In this document: piece after piece, positions 28,119 to 37,117 of the stretch
Layout: every line of letters begins with the position of its first letter
Position numbering within the stretch: position 1 is the stretch's first letter
Source: Curtobacterium sp. MCBA15_001
GTDB lineage: Bacteria > Actinomycetota > Actinomycetes > Actinomycetales > Microbacteriaceae
Direction of reading: 5' to 3'
DNA: 64,000 nt
NCBI RefSeq assembly: GCF_001864835.1
Contig: NZ_MJGI01000021.1
Coordinates: forward strand, 269,565 to 333,564
Notes under the pieces: model-generated
Told to the model about the DNA's origin: nothing
What the model saw: the letters and a program-made list of their open reading frames with translations, nothing else
Database searches by the model: none
Translations under genes and position numbers: made by a program

Positions 28119-28502
28119 GTGATCGACGAACGGATGCGGATCGGGGACCTCGCGGCGCGCGCAGGGGTGAGCGTGCGGTCGCTCCGCTACTACGAGGAGC
28201 AGGGACTCCTGGTCGCGGAACGCACCACGTCGGGTCAGCGGACGTACGACGAGCCGGCGGTCGACCGCGTCCGGCTCGTGCAGCAGCTCTACGCCGCCGG
28301 GCTGTCGAGCCGGACCGTCGCACAGCTGCTGCCGTGCGTGGACGCCGGCCGGGCGACCGAGGAGTCCTTCGCCCTGCTGACCGCGGAGCGCGACCGGATC
28401 ACCGCGCAGCTGGCGGAGCTCACGGCGGCACGGGACCGGCTCGACGAGGTCATCGCGATCAGCGAGCACCCGACGCCGGAGCACTGCCCGGCCCTCCGCT
28501 GA
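28119..28502 (+). CDS. MerR family transcriptional regulator
   Basis: 127 residues. MerR winged helix at about 6-75 (MRIGDLAARAGVSVRSLRYYEEQGLLVAERTTSGQRTYDEPAVDRVRLVQQLYAAGLSSRTVAQLLP) and a dimerising coiled coil at about 90-115 (LTAERDRITAQLAELTAARDRLDEVI). No metal-binding cysteine cluster; the lone Cys near the end (EHCPAL) is not a known motif. GTG 28119 is favoured by AGGGG 6 nt upstream; GTG 28116 and ATG 28134 are alternatives. Divergent from an SDR gene, its probable target. Confidence 0.92.
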   Translation: MIDERMRIGDLAARAGVSVRSLRYYEEQGLLVAERTTSGQRTYDEPAVDRVRLVQQLYAAGLSSRTVAQLLPCVDAGRATEESFALLTAERDRITAQLAELTAARDRLDEVIAISEHPTPEHCPALR

Positions 28503-28521
28503 CGCACCCCGGTCGACGGCA

Positions 28522-29121
28522 TCAGCCGGGTGTCACGACCCGACGGTCCGCCGCACTCGACCGGACCAGGAACCCGGCGGCCACCGCGCCGGCGGTGTCG
28601 GCGGCCAGGTCCCCGATCGTGTCGTCGTACCCGACGAAGATCGACGAGTCCAGGTACGTGTGCCCGACCCACTCGCACATCTCCCACACGCCGCCGATCG
28701 CCAGGCCCGCGGTGCCCGCCAGCACCACGACGGTAGCGAGCGGCATCCGGCGGACGTCGGGGAGCGCTCGGACGTCCGATCCGATCACCACGACCAGGAT
28801 GCTCAGTGCCCCGATGAGCAGGAAGTGCACGAGCTTGTCCCAGAGGAACACCGTCGTGTACCACTCGAGCACGCTGCTCCACCCGGCGACCAGGGCGAGC
28901 AGGCACAGCGCGGTGTCGAACGCCGGCCGGAGCCCCAGGATGCGCGGGACCACGACCCCGAGCAGGGTCAGCGCCATCACCGCGAACGCGATCGGACCCC
29001 ACCCGACGGCCACGACCGGGATGCTCACGAGCGTCAGCACCCGCAGCGCGTCGGCGACGAGTTCGGCACCGCGGGGACGGCGGAGGAACGTCGGCCCGGC
29101 CGTGGCGACGAGGCCGCTCAT
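28522..29121 (-). CDS. YjdF/DUF2238-like membrane protein
   Basis: 199 residues with about five helices. The DUF2238 pattern is seen in YTTVFLWDKLVHFLLIGALS, WEMCEWVGHTYL and GYDDTIGDLAADTAGAVAAGFLV (D and H residues in or next to helices). The family is of unknown function. The start ATG 29121 overlaps the stop of the EEP gene (ATGA), the last of a three-gene coupled cassette with a glycosyltransferase. Converges with the MerR gene. Confidence 0.85.
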   Translation of the reverse strand: MSGLVATAGPTFLRRPRGAELVADALRVLTLVSIPVVAVGWGPIAFAVMALTLLGVVVPRILGLRPAFDTALCLLALVAGWSSVLEWYTTVFLWDKLVHFLLIGALSILVVVIGSDVRALPDVRRMPLATVVVLAGTAGLAIGGVWEMCEWVGHTYLDSSIFVGYDDTIGDLAADTAGAVAAGFLVRSSAADRRVVTPG

Positions 29122-29936
29122 GCGCGCTCCCACCGGAAGACGGCCGACACGGGGAGGTGGTCCGACGGCCAGACGCCCGATGGTCGCTCGGTCGAGATCC
29201 CCACGCGGTCGACCACCGGACGCTCCGTGTCGGTGCCGCGGACCAGGATCCGGTCGAGCCGAGGTCCGTCCGGCTTCGGCTGTCGGTAGGCGGCGTAGGT
29301 CCCCACGGGCTTCGGTCTGGCGTCGACCGGCGCGAGGTCCCACGTGTCGCGGAGTCCGGCCGCCGTCAGCACCCGCGCCGATGCCGAGCGCTCCCCGGCG
29401 TTCCAGTCGGCCATCACCACCGCGGGCAGCCCGACGGCGTCCACGTGGTCGGTGAGCAGCCGCGCGGACCGGACCTGGGCCAGCCTGGAGAACGGGTCGA
29501 CGTGGGTGGCGACGGCGAGGAACGCGACGTCCGTCACCAGGTCGTGCAGGCCGACGAACACCGCGATCCGCGGGAAGGGCGCTCCCCAGGCACGGGAGCC
29601 GATGCGACTCGGGTCGGGCGCCAGCGCGATCGTCCGGGTGCGGTCGACGTGCAACCGCTCGGTGTCGACGAAGAACCCCACGTGCTCACCACCGGAACCC
29701 GGACTGCGGTCCGCGACCACCGGCTGCCACCGCGAGCCGAGCGTCGACGCGAGGTGCTGCACCTGGGTCGGGACGGCCTCCTGGACGGCCAGCAGGTGCG
29801 GCGCTGCGGACCGGACGAGCGCGGCGACCGCCGGAGCACGCCGGGTCCAGGCGTCCGGGTGACCACGGCGCAGGTGCGGCATCGGGCGCCGCACGTTGAA
29901 GGTCGTGCAGTGCAGCCCAGCGGTCCGGTCGGTCAT
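29118..29936 (-). CDS. Endonuclease/exonuclease/phosphatase family protein
   Basis: 272 residues with the EEP metal-dependent phosphoesterase motifs: TTFNVRRP (Asn), LLAVQEAV (catalytic Glu), VVMADWNAGE (Asp, Asn) and GVWPSDHLPVSAVF (Asp-His). No signal peptide is seen, so it may act in the cytosol. Members cleave phosphodiesters in DNA, phospholipids or sugar phosphates. ATG 29936 shares one base with the stop of the glycosyltransferase (TGATG), and the end overlaps the DUF2238 gene, so all three are coupled. Confidence 0.88.
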   Translation of the reverse strand: MTDRTAGLHCTTFNVRRPMPHLRRGHPDAWTRRAPAVAALVRSAAPHLLAVQEAVPTQVQHLASTLGSRWQPVVADRSPGSGGEHVGFFVDTERLHVDRTRTIALAPDPSRIGSRAWGAPFPRIAVFVGLHDLVTDVAFLAVATHVDPFSRLAQVRSARLLTDHVDAVGLPAVVMADWNAGERSASARVLTAAGLRDTWDLAPVDARPKPVGTYAAYRQPKPDGPRLDRILVRGTDTERPVVDRVGISTERPSGVWPSDHLPVSAVFRWERA

Positions 29937-30736
29937 CACGACACCGGCGTCCGAGGCCGTTCCGCGTGCCGGCGGGTCTGGCGCAGCACCGGGACCGGAC
30001 GGGTGCCGACGAGCGCCCGGCGCATGATCCGAGCCGGGGAGAACGCCCGCAGCCCGGACCGCCAGAGCGTGCGGACCGCCTTGCGCGTCCGGACGACCAG
30101 GCCCCACGGGTCCTGCACCGGCGTGCCGGACACCGACACCACGAGCGAAGGGTCGAGCACCGTGCGCCAGGTCGGGTCGAACTGGATCGACAGGTCGACG
30201 TCGTCGTGCACCTGCGCGTCCTGCCGCTGGACGCGGTGCCGGACGGCGGTCCACGCGACGCGGCGCATGAGCATGTTCGAGCCGAAGAGCGGCGGGCGGC
30301 CCAGTGCACCCGTCATCAGCGTGAAGTACGCGCGCATGTAGGCGACGTCCCAGAAGGCGCTCGCGACGGGGCCGAGACCCCGGAAGTGGCCCGGGCCGGT
30401 GACGGCGGTGACGAGCGGGTCCTGGAACCACGCAACGGCGCGGACCAGCCAGTCGGCGGGCAGCACCGTGTCGGAGTCGACCCGGGCGATCAGGTCGGTG
30501 TCCGCGGCGTCGTAGCCACGGCTGGCCGCCGGCCAGATCCCACGCTGCAGCTCGTGCAACACGGTCGCCCCCGACGCGGCTGCGACCGCGGCGCTGTCGT
30601 CCGTGCTGCCGTTGTCCACCACCACGATCCGGTCGGGCCGCCGGACCTGCGCCGCGAGGGACGCCAGGCACGCCGCGAGCTGCTCCGCGTCGTCGAAGAC
30701 CGGGATCACGACGGTCACGGTCAGCGGGGAGGGCAT
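29936..30736 (-). CDS. Glycosyltransferase family 2
   Basis: 266 residues. GT-A fold: TVTVVIPVFDDAEQLAACLASLAAQ at the start, VVVDNGSTDDS, the metal-binding DxD in ARVDSDTVLP (about residue 90), and QDAQVHDDVDLSIQFD. It would transfer a sugar from a nucleotide donor; no membrane helix, so it probably acts at the inner face. ATG 30736 has GGAGGC just upstream, a tight spacing; TTG 30748 is an in-frame alternative. First gene of a cassette with an EEP-family phosphoesterase and a DUF2238 membrane protein. Confidence 0.88.
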   Translation of the reverse strand: MPSPLTVTVVIPVFDDAEQLAACLASLAAQVRRPDRIVVVDNGSTDDSAAVAAASGATVLHELQRGIWPAASRGYDAADTDLIARVDSDTVLPADWLVRAVAWFQDPLVTAVTGPGHFRGLGPVASAFWDVAYMRAYFTLMTGALGRPPLFGSNMLMRRVAWTAVRHRVQRQDAQVHDDVDLSIQFDPTWRTVLDPSLVVSVSGTPVQDPWGLVVRTRKAVRTLWRSGLRAFSPARIMRRALVGTRPVPVLRQTRRHAERPRTPVS

Positions 30737-31062
30737 GCCTCCAGCCAACCAACCCGGTGCTGAGCGACCGTCGACCCGGCCGCTCCGGGTCCGCGCTCGC
30801 ACCAGCCCCGGGCCTCCGCGAGAGTGGATGCGTTTTGCGGACATGTCGTCTCGTGGTCCCCGGGCAGCCTCGATCGCCACGTTCCCGCGCCCTGCGGTCA
30901 TCGAGAGCAGCCCGTCGCAGTGCGCCGCCTGCGTGCACCACCAGGAATTCGTCCACGATCGAGAGGAAACCCATAGAGTCGAGAGGTCGTCGATTTCCCC
31001 GGCGGCATCGCATCCGCGGTCGCGGTCCAACCAACCGTGCCCGCCCGGACGAACGGACAACC
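30737..31062. other. 326-bp divergent intergenic region
   Basis: Lies between the minus-strand glycosyltransferase and the plus-strand wall protein. No convincing ORF. It contains two TCGAGAGG-like repeats (around 30960 and 30980) and a CATAGAGT stretch that could serve as a -10 element for the wall protein. Otherwise nothing is seen. Confidence 0.5.
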
Positions 31063-32556
31063 GTGACGAAGTCGTCATGGCGGAAGCTGCTGGTCGTACC
31101 AGCCGTGCTCTCGCTCGCGCTCGGAGGAGCGCTCCTCACCGCAACATCCGCAAGTGCCGCACCGGGCAACCTGGTGGTCACGTCGCCGACCGAAGGCCAG
31201 ACCACGACGAGCCGCGAGGTCGCCTTCACCGGGTCCGCGATCTCCGGCTCGAAGATCGTGATCCACCAGGACACGCAGACCGGCCCGATCCTCGAGACCA
31301 TCAACAGTGTCCCGTCGAACGGTCAGTGGGCAGTCACCCACACCTACGCAGCCGATGCTCCGGTCGCGCAGACGATCTTCGTCGACGGTGTCGTCGGTGG
31401 CAGCGGGTTCAGCGACGCCAAGACGGTGTCGTTCAACCTCCTCGCCGCACCGGCGCAGCTCACGGTGACCAGCCCGACCGAGGGCCAGTACCTCGCGTCG
31501 CGCACCGTCACGGTGACCGGCACCGGCATCCCGACCGCCAACATCGCGCTCGTGCCCTCGGCCGGCGAAACCACGACCGGCATCCTCGTCGGCGCCGACG
31601 GCTCGTGGACCGGTCAGGTCACCTTCCCGGCTGACGTCGACCGCGCGCAGTCGATCGTGGTCAACCAGATCCAGGGCGGCGCCGGGCGCGGCAGCGTGAC
31701 GGTGAACGTCAACCTGCCCGCCACGCAGACGCTCGTCGTGGCCACGCCCACCAACGGGCAGACGACGGCCTCGCGGACGGTCACCTTCTCCGGCACCGGC
31801 ACCTCGGGGTCGGTCGTCACGCTCACGGGCGACTTCCCCCGCGTGCAGGCGAACGTCGGACCCGACAACGCCTGGACCGTCGACGTCACGTTCGCCGACG
31901 ACGCTGCCGTCGCGCAGTCCGTCCGCCTGACCCAGGTCACCGGCGGCGTCGGCACCGGCGACGTCACGGTGGCGTTCTCGCTGCCCGCCGTCACCACGCA
32001 GCCGACCACCCCGGCGCTCGACACCCCGGTCATCACCTCGCCGAAGGACGGCGCCGCGCTCGTCGGCTCCACCGTCACCTTCGAGGGCACCGGCACCCCG
32101 GGCAGCAACATCCTCGTCGTCGCCGCACCGACCGACCAGGTCATGGCCCAGGCACAGTCCCGCGCCGCCGCGGAGCCCGCCGACCCGACCGACCCGATCG
32201 TGGTCGGTGCGGACGGCACCTGGTCCGTCACGCTCGCAGCCGAGCCCGGGGACTACACCGCCGTCGCGCAGTCGTTCCTGCTCGACGCGAACGGTGACCC
32301 GGTCCTCGACGAGAACGGCGACCCGGTGATCTCGGACCCGTCCGACCCCGTGCAGTTCACCCTGGCGGCAGCCGCCGCCACGAACCCGGTCGTCAGCGCC
32401 CCGGGCGCGGGCACCGGCACGGGAGCCGTCACGCCGAACGGCCAGCTCGCGTTCACCGGTGCGGACCTGGCTCCGGCCGGGATCGCAGCGGGTCTGCTCG
32501 CGCTGGCCGGCACGGTGCTCATGGTCGTCGCGCGTCGCCGCGCGCGCATGGCCTGA
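31063..32556 (+). CDS. Wall-anchored Ig-like repeat protein with LAFTG sorting signal
   Basis: 497 residues. Signal peptide at 1-33 (basic MTKSSWRK, hydrophobic core, cleavage near SASAA). Four Ig-like repeats follow, at about 37-126, 133-218, 224-307 and 322-440, each opening with a V(T/A)(S/T)P(T/K)(E/N/D)G motif and a TxTGTG block. The C-terminus has LAFTG at 462-466, a helix of about 24 residues, and the tail RRRARMA: a sortase signal of the LAxTG type read by class E sortases. No sortase gene is in the window. Likely an exposed adhesive or structural protein. Start GTG 31063; a strong hairpin follows. Confidence 0.85.
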   Translation: MTKSSWRKLLVVPAVLSLALGGALLTATSASAAPGNLVVTSPTEGQTTTSREVAFTGSAISGSKIVIHQDTQTGPILETINSVPSNGQWAVTHTYAADAPVAQTIFVDGVVGGSGFSDAKTVSFNLLAAPAQLTVTSPTEGQYLASRTVTVTGTGIPTANIALVPSAGETTTGILVGADGSWTGQVTFPADVDRAQSIVVNQIQGGAGRGSVTVNVNLPATQTLVVATPTNGQTTASRTVTFSGTGTSGSVVTLTGDFPRVQANVGPDNAWTVDVTFADDAAVAQSVRLTQVTGGVGTGDVTVAFSLPAVTTQPTTPALDTPVITSPKDGAALVGSTVTFEGTGTPGSNILVVAAPTDQVMAQAQSRAAAEPADPTDPIVVGADGTWSVTLAAEPGDYTAVAQSFLLDANGDPVLDENGDPVISDPSDPVQFTLAAAAATNPVVSAPGAGTGTGAVTPNGQLAFTGADLAPAGIAAGLLALAGTVLMVVARRRARMA

Positions 32557-32573
32557 GGCACCGACCGCACACA

Positions 32574-32609
32574 GGAAGCCCCTCCGACCACCCGGTCGGA
32601 GGGGCTTCC
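32574..32609 (+). terminator. Strong hairpin terminator
   Basis: GGAAGCCCCTCCGACC (32574-32589) pairs with its exact complement at 32594-32609 around ACCC, followed by CCCGTT. It sits 18 bp after the wall protein stop and 40 bp before the MOSC gene. Confidence 0.8.
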
Positions 32610-32648
32610 CCCGTTGCTGCCGCTCCGTTCCTGCGCCAGGATCGGAGC

Positions 32649-33209
32649 ATGGGTGGGGACGAAGGACACGGACCGCGCGTCGTCGCGGTGAGCCGGGATG
32701 ACGAACACCGGTTCAGCAAGCCGCTGGTCGACGCGGTGGTGCTCGTCGCCGGGTGGGGCATCGAGGGTGACGCCCACGCCGGCACGACCGTCCAACACCG
32801 CTCCCGCGTCGCCCGCGACCCCTCGCAGCCGAACCTACGGCAGGTCCACCTGCTGCACGCCGAGGTGTTCGATGAGGTCCGGTCGGCCGGCTTCACCGTC
32901 GAGCCCGGGCAGATGGGCGAGAACATCACCACGCGGGACGTCGACCTGCTGGGGCTGCCGACCGGCACCGTCCTGCACCTCGGCGACACCGCCCGGGTCC
33001 AGGTCACCGGGCTCCGGAACCCGTGCCAGCAGATCAACGACTTCGAGCCCGGGCTGTTGCGCGCCGTGCTGGGCCGCGCCGAGGACGGCACCGTCGAGCG
33101 CAAGGGCGGCGTCATGAGCATCGTGCTCGCCGGCGGCACCGTCCGTCCCGGCGACCCGATCCGCGTCGAGCTGCCCGTCGGCGAGCAGCAGCCCCTGCAG
33201 CCGGTGTGA
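32649..33209 (+). CDS. MOSC domain protein
   Basis: 186 residues matching the MOSC (Mo-cofactor sulfurase C-terminal) domain: WGIEGDAHAGTTVQHRSRVARDPSQPNLRQVHLLHAEVFDE, PGQMGENITTRDVDL, GDTARVQVTGLRNPCQQINDF (conserved Cys) and GGVMSIVLAGGTVRPGD. These proteins move sulfur or act on molybdenum-type cofactors and N-hydroxylated compounds. The stop overlaps the serine hydrolase gene by GTGA, so the two are coupled. Start ATG 32649. Confidence 0.92.
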   Translation: MGGDEGHGPRVVAVSRDDEHRFSKPLVDAVVLVAGWGIEGDAHAGTTVQHRSRVARDPSQPNLRQVHLLHAEVFDEVRSAGFTVEPGQMGENITTRDVDLLGLPTGTVLHLGDTARVQVTGLRNPCQQINDFEPGLLRAVLGRAEDGTVERKGGVMSIVLAGGTVRPGDPIRVELPVGEQQPLQPV

Positions 33210-34150
33210 CGATGGCGCTCGCGGAGCTCGACGACGAGCGGCTCGACTGGTCGGGCACGCTCCTGGTGGCCCGCGGCGACGAGCACGTGGGCCGTGGAGC
33301 GCAGGCGATGCGGTACCAGGCCGGCTCGATCAGCAAGCACGTGATGAGCGTCGTGGTGCTCGCCCTCGTCGCACGGGGCACGCTCGACCTCGACGCCCCC
33401 GTCGGCCGGTGGCTGCCCGACCTGCCGGAACGGCACCGGCCGATCACCCTGCGGCAGCTGCTCAGCCAGACCTCCGGCATCGGTCACTGGGGCCAGGTCC
33501 CCGGCCTGCCACCCGTCCTGGAGGCCCCACCCGAGCCCGCCACCCTGCTCACGATGGTGCGCGCCGCACCGCTCACCGCCCCACCCGGCGAGCGCTGGCG
33601 GTACAGCTCGCCGGCGTTCCTGGTGGTCGCGCAGGTCATCGAGGCCGCGACCGGGGACCGGTACGCCGACCTGGTCGCCGCGATCGTGACCGGTCCGGCC
33701 GGCATGACTGCGACCACCTCCGGCCGGTTCCCCGTCGGTGCGCCGGACGTCGCCGTCGGGCGCCGTGACGGCCGCGTGCTCGAGGTGCACCCCGGGTTCA
33801 CCGCCCTGCCCGGCACCGGCGACCTGTGGACGACGACGACCGACCTGCTCCGCTACAGCCGTGCGCTCCGGAGCGGCCTGCTGCTCGACGCGGGTGCTGC
33901 GGCGCAGCTCTGGCACCGGTCGGCGACGCTGGACCCACCCGACCCCACCGACCGACCGGCCGCTGCGTCGGCCTACGGCTTCGGGACCTTCCTGGGACAG
34001 GTGCTCGGGCAGGACGCCTGGTTCGTCCCCGGCGACAACCTTGGGTACCAGTCGCTGCTCGCGTACGTGCCCGCGACGGACACCGACCTCGTGGTCCTCA
34101 GCAACCAGGAGTCCGGCGTCGACACACTGCTGCAGCACCTGACCCTGTGA
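33206..34150 (+). CDS. Beta-lactamase-like serine hydrolase
   Basis: 314 residues of the class C beta-lactamase/esterase fold. Ser-x2-Lys in GSISKHVMS (active site, about residue 42), the Tyr motif in WRYSSPAFLVVAQVIEAATG, and FVPGDNLGYQSLLAY near the C-terminus (KTG-like position occupied by PGD). No signal peptide, so it may be a cytosolic esterase rather than a beta-lactamase. GTG 33206 overlaps the MOSC stop; ATG 33212 is a close alternative. Confidence 0.85.
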   Translation: MTMALAELDDERLDWSGTLLVARGDEHVGRGAQAMRYQAGSISKHVMSVVVLALVARGTLDLDAPVGRWLPDLPERHRPITLRQLLSQTSGIGHWGQVPGLPPVLEAPPEPATLLTMVRAAPLTAPPGERWRYSSPAFLVVAQVIEAATGDRYADLVAAIVTGPAGMTATTSGRFPVGAPDVAVGRRDGRVLEVHPGFTALPGTGDLWTTTTDLLRYSRALRSGLLLDAGAAAQLWHRSATLDPPDPTDRPAAASAYGFGTFLGQVLGQDAWFVPGDNLGYQSLLAYVPATDTDLVVLSNQESGVDTLLQHLTL

Positions 34151-34204
34151 CAACCCCAGAAGTGGGTCCTGCGCACGAGCGGCGTTGCCGCTTCCATTGG
34201 TGGC

Positions 34205-34846
34205 GTGCGTGAAGCCCTTCCCCAGCCGACCCCGATCTCGGGGACCCAGCAACGTGTCCGTGTCATCGAGACCGCCATCGCCACCTACCGCGAGCTGGCG
34301 TTCCACCAGGTCGGGTACGAGCAGCTGGCCGAGCGGAGCACGCTGAGCACCGAGGAGATCCGAGCCCACTTCCCGAACTGGGACGGCATCGTCGTCGCCA
34401 CGCTCGACCGGTGGAACACCCAGCGCACCCAGCCGCTGCTGCCCATCGCCGCGACGCACGGCACCGTCCGGCTCCTGCGCGCCATCGTGCAGGCCAACAT
34501 CGAGGACCCGGCGCTGATGCGGTTCCTGACCGCGATGCTCAACATCTCCGCGACGCCCGGGCACCCGATGGCGGAGCAGCTGCAGGCCCGATGGCACGGC
34601 TTCCACTCGATGGTGCAGCAGAGCCTGGCGCGTGACGTCGCCGTGGGTCGCGAGCCGGCGACGATGGACCCGGCTCGCGGTGCGGAGCAGCTCATCGCGC
34701 TGTACGAGGGACTGCAGCTGCAGTCGATGGTCCGGCCGCGCATGGACCTGCTCGAGGCGTACGACCGGGCGATCACCCGGCTGCGGGACGGCTGGACCCG
34801 GGTCTACGTCCGTCCGGTGTGGGACCTCGACGACTCCATCGCGTAG
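34205..34846 (+). CDS. TetR-like transcriptional regulator
   Basis: 213 residues. N-terminal helix-turn-helix: RVRVIETAIATYRELAFHQVGYEQLAERSTLSTEEIRAHFPNWDGIVVATLDRW (about 17-70), then an all-helical ligand domain with RPRMDLLEAYDRAITRLRDGWTRVYVRPVWDL at the end. Start GTG 34205. It precedes an ABC exporter by 75 bp and might control it, though no operator palindrome is evident. Confidence 0.85.
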   Translation: MREALPQPTPISGTQQRVRVIETAIATYRELAFHQVGYEQLAERSTLSTEEIRAHFPNWDGIVVATLDRWNTQRTQPLLPIAATHGTVRLLRAIVQANIEDPALMRFLTAMLNISATPGHPMAEQLQARWHGFHSMVQQSLARDVAVGREPATMDPARGAEQLIALYEGLQLQSMVRPRMDLLEAYDRAITRLRDGWTRVYVRPVWDLDDSIA

Positions 34847-34921
34847 TCGCCCCGCGCCGCGCCGTCGGTGGTCGCGACGTATCCTGACCCGTGGCCGCCG
34901 TGGCCCTCGGAAGGAACCGCA

Positions 34922-36823
34922 ATGAGCATGGAAGGCGCGGCCTGGAGCTCGCTGTACAAGATCTCCACCGCCCAGGACGGCAAGCACGGGATCTCCCGCG
35001 CGTCGGTGAAGCGGATCATGACGTTCGCGGTGCCCTACCGGACCAAGCTGCTGGTCTTCATCGTGCTCTCCGTCATCGGGGCGTTCCTCGCCGTCGCGAC
35101 CCCGGTGCTGGCCGGCCACGTGGTGGACGTCATCGTCGCCCGCGGCGCCCTCAGCACGATCGTGTGGCTCGCCGTCGTCATCGCCCTGGTGGCCGTGGCC
35201 GACGCCGGCACCTCGCTCGCCACACGCTGGTACTCGGCGCGGATCGGTGAGGGCGTGATCCTCGACCTGCGCACCGCGGTGTTCAACCACGTGCAGAAGA
35301 TGCCGATCGCGTTCTTCACCCGGACCCGCACGGGCGCACTCGTCAGCCGGCTCAACAACGACGTGATCGGCGCGCAGCAGGCGTTCAGCGGCACGCTGTC
35401 CGGCGTCGTCACGAACGTCGTGGCGCTGGTCCTCACCCTGAGCGTGATGCTCACCACGTCGTGGCTCGTGACCGTGCTCGCGATCGTGATGCTCCCGGTC
35501 TTCCTGGTGCCCGCTCGACGCATGGGCAGCCGTCTCGCCGCGCTCCGCCGCGAGGCCGCCGACCACAACGCCGCGATGAGCACGCAGATGACCGAGCGCT
35601 TCTCGGCGCCAGGGGCCACCCTCGTCAAGCTCTTCGGCCGCCCCGACGAAGAAGCGGAGGAGTTCCGCGTCCGGGCTGCCCGCGTCCGCGACATCGGTGT
35701 CCGGATGGCGCTGCTGCAGTTCGTCTTCGTCACGGCGCTGACGCTCGTGTCGGCCCTCGCCCTGGCGCTCGTCTACGGGCTCGGTGGCGCGCTCGCCCTC
35801 GGCGGGCAGCTGAACACCGGCGACGTGGTCACCCTGGCGCTCCTGCTCACCCGCCTGTACGCGCCGCTGACCAGCCTGGCGAACGCGCGGGTCGAGATCA
35901 TGAGCGCGGTCGTCAGCTTCGAGCGGGTGTTCGAGGTGCTCGACCTCGAGCCGCTCATCCAGGAGAAGCCCGACGCCGCGCGTGTGCCCGAGGGGCCGGT
36001 CTCCGTCGAGTTCGACGACGTCCGGTTCGCTTACCCGTCCGCGGACAAGGTGTCCCTCGCCTCACTCGAGGAGGTCTCCACGCTCGACACCCGTGGCGGG
36101 GACGAGGTCCTGCACGGGGTGTCCTTCCGGATCGAGCCCGGGCAGACCGTCGCCCTCGTCGGGACCTCGGGCGCCGGCAAGTCCACGGTCGCGCAGCTGC
36201 TCTCGCGCCTGTACGACGTCGACAGCGGCGCCGTCCGCCTGGCTGGCACCGACGTCCGCGACGTCACCTTCGCCTCCATGCGGAACACGCTCGGCATGGT
36301 GACCCAGGACGGCCACCTGTTCCACGAGACCATCCTGGCGAACCTGCGGTTGGCACGACCGGATGCCTCCGAGGACGAGGTCTGGGACGCCGTCCGTCGT
36401 GCGCGGCTCGAACCGCTCGTCCGCTCGTTGCCGGACCAGCTCGACACCATGGTGGGGGAGCGCGGCTACCGGCTGTCCGGCGGTGAACGCCAGCGGATGA
36501 CCATCGCCCGACTCCTGCTCGCCCAGCCGCGCGTCGTCATCCTCGACGAGGCGACGGCAGCGCTCGACTCCACGTCCGAGGCCGCTGTGCAGGCTGCGCT
36601 GAGCGAGGCGCTCGAGGGCCGGACCGCGATGGTGATCGCGCACCGCCTCTCCACGATCCGCAGCGCCGACATGATCCTGGTGGTCGAGGACGGCTCGATC
36701 GTGCAGCGCGGGACGCACGAGGAGCTGCTGGCCGCGGGCGGTCGGTACGAGGAGCTGCACCGGACGCAGTTCGCAGTGCAGAAGGACGACGTGGTCGACG
36801 AGGGCGCGCTGAGCGAGGCGTAG
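34922..36823 (+). CDS. ABC exporter (fused permease and ATPase)
   Basis: 633 residues, a half-transporter that would dimerise. Six helices at about 40-330 form the exporter membrane domain (FFTRTRTGALVSRLNNDV is the coupling region). The nucleotide-binding part has Walker A GTSGAGKST (about 415), Q-loop TQDGH, signature LSGGERQR (about 517), Walker B VVILDEAT and switch histidine in IAHRLST. A short extra loop (PSADKVSLASLEEVSTLDTRGGDEVLHG) lies before Walker A. Probably exports a lipid, peptide or drug. ATG 34922 has GGAAGGAAC upstream. Confidence 0.94.
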   Translation: MSMEGAAWSSLYKISTAQDGKHGISRASVKRIMTFAVPYRTKLLVFIVLSVIGAFLAVATPVLAGHVVDVIVARGALSTIVWLAVVIALVAVADAGTSLATRWYSARIGEGVILDLRTAVFNHVQKMPIAFFTRTRTGALVSRLNNDVIGAQQAFSGTLSGVVTNVVALVLTLSVMLTTSWLVTVLAIVMLPVFLVPARRMGSRLAALRREAADHNAAMSTQMTERFSAPGATLVKLFGRPDEEAEEFRVRAARVRDIGVRMALLQFVFVTALTLVSALALALVYGLGGALALGGQLNTGDVVTLALLLTRLYAPLTSLANARVEIMSAVVSFERVFEVLDLEPLIQEKPDAARVPEGPVSVEFDDVRFAYPSADKVSLASLEEVSTLDTRGGDEVLHGVSFRIEPGQTVALVGTSGAGKSTVAQLLSRLYDVDSGAVRLAGTDVRDVTFASMRNTLGMVTQDGHLFHETILANLRLARPDASEDEVWDAVRRARLEPLVRSLPDQLDTMVGERGYRLSGGERQRMTIARLLLAQPRVVILDEATAALDSTSEAAVQAALSEALEGRTAMVIAHRLSTIRSADMILVVEDGSIVQRGTHEELLAAGGRYEELHRTQFAVQKDDVVDEGALSEA

Positions 36824-36860
36824 GCGCGTCGGCAAGATCGGCGGCGGGTACGGTGCGCAC

Positions 36861-37082
36861 ATGGACGTCGTGAGTCAACGCGTGCTCGGCACGCTCGCTC
36901 TGGTCGGCGGTGTCGTGTTCGTCTCGACCTCCGTGCTCCGTGTCTTCCGACCGGAGGTCGACTGGCTGCTCGTCGTGCTCAACACCTTGTACGGCATCCT
37001 CCTCGTCGCTGCCGGTGTCCTCCTCTGGCGGTCCGCGCTCCGGCGCAGCCGGCGGGACGAACAGGCGCCGCACGACCGCTGA
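36861..37082 (+). CDS. Small two-helix membrane protein
   Basis: 73 residues. Two helices, about 8-27 (LGTLALVGGVVFVSTSVL) and 34-57 (WLLVVLNTLYGILLVAAGVLLW), then a basic tail (RRSRRDEQAPHDR). Starts 37 bp after the ABC exporter and may be co-transcribed. Family and function unknown. Confidence 0.65.
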   Translation: MDVVSQRVLGTLALVGGVVFVSTSVLRVFRPEVDWLLVVLNTLYGILLVAAGVLLWRSALRRSRRDEQAPHDR

Positions 37083-37117
37083 CCGCGATCCCCGCGCGCG
37101 GCCTGGTCCGGGACCGG

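Noticed and set aside
32519..35566. 1015-codon minus-strand frame
   Set aside because: Runs antisense to MOSC, serine hydrolase, TetR and ABC genes with His/Arg/Gly-rich, low-complexity translation.
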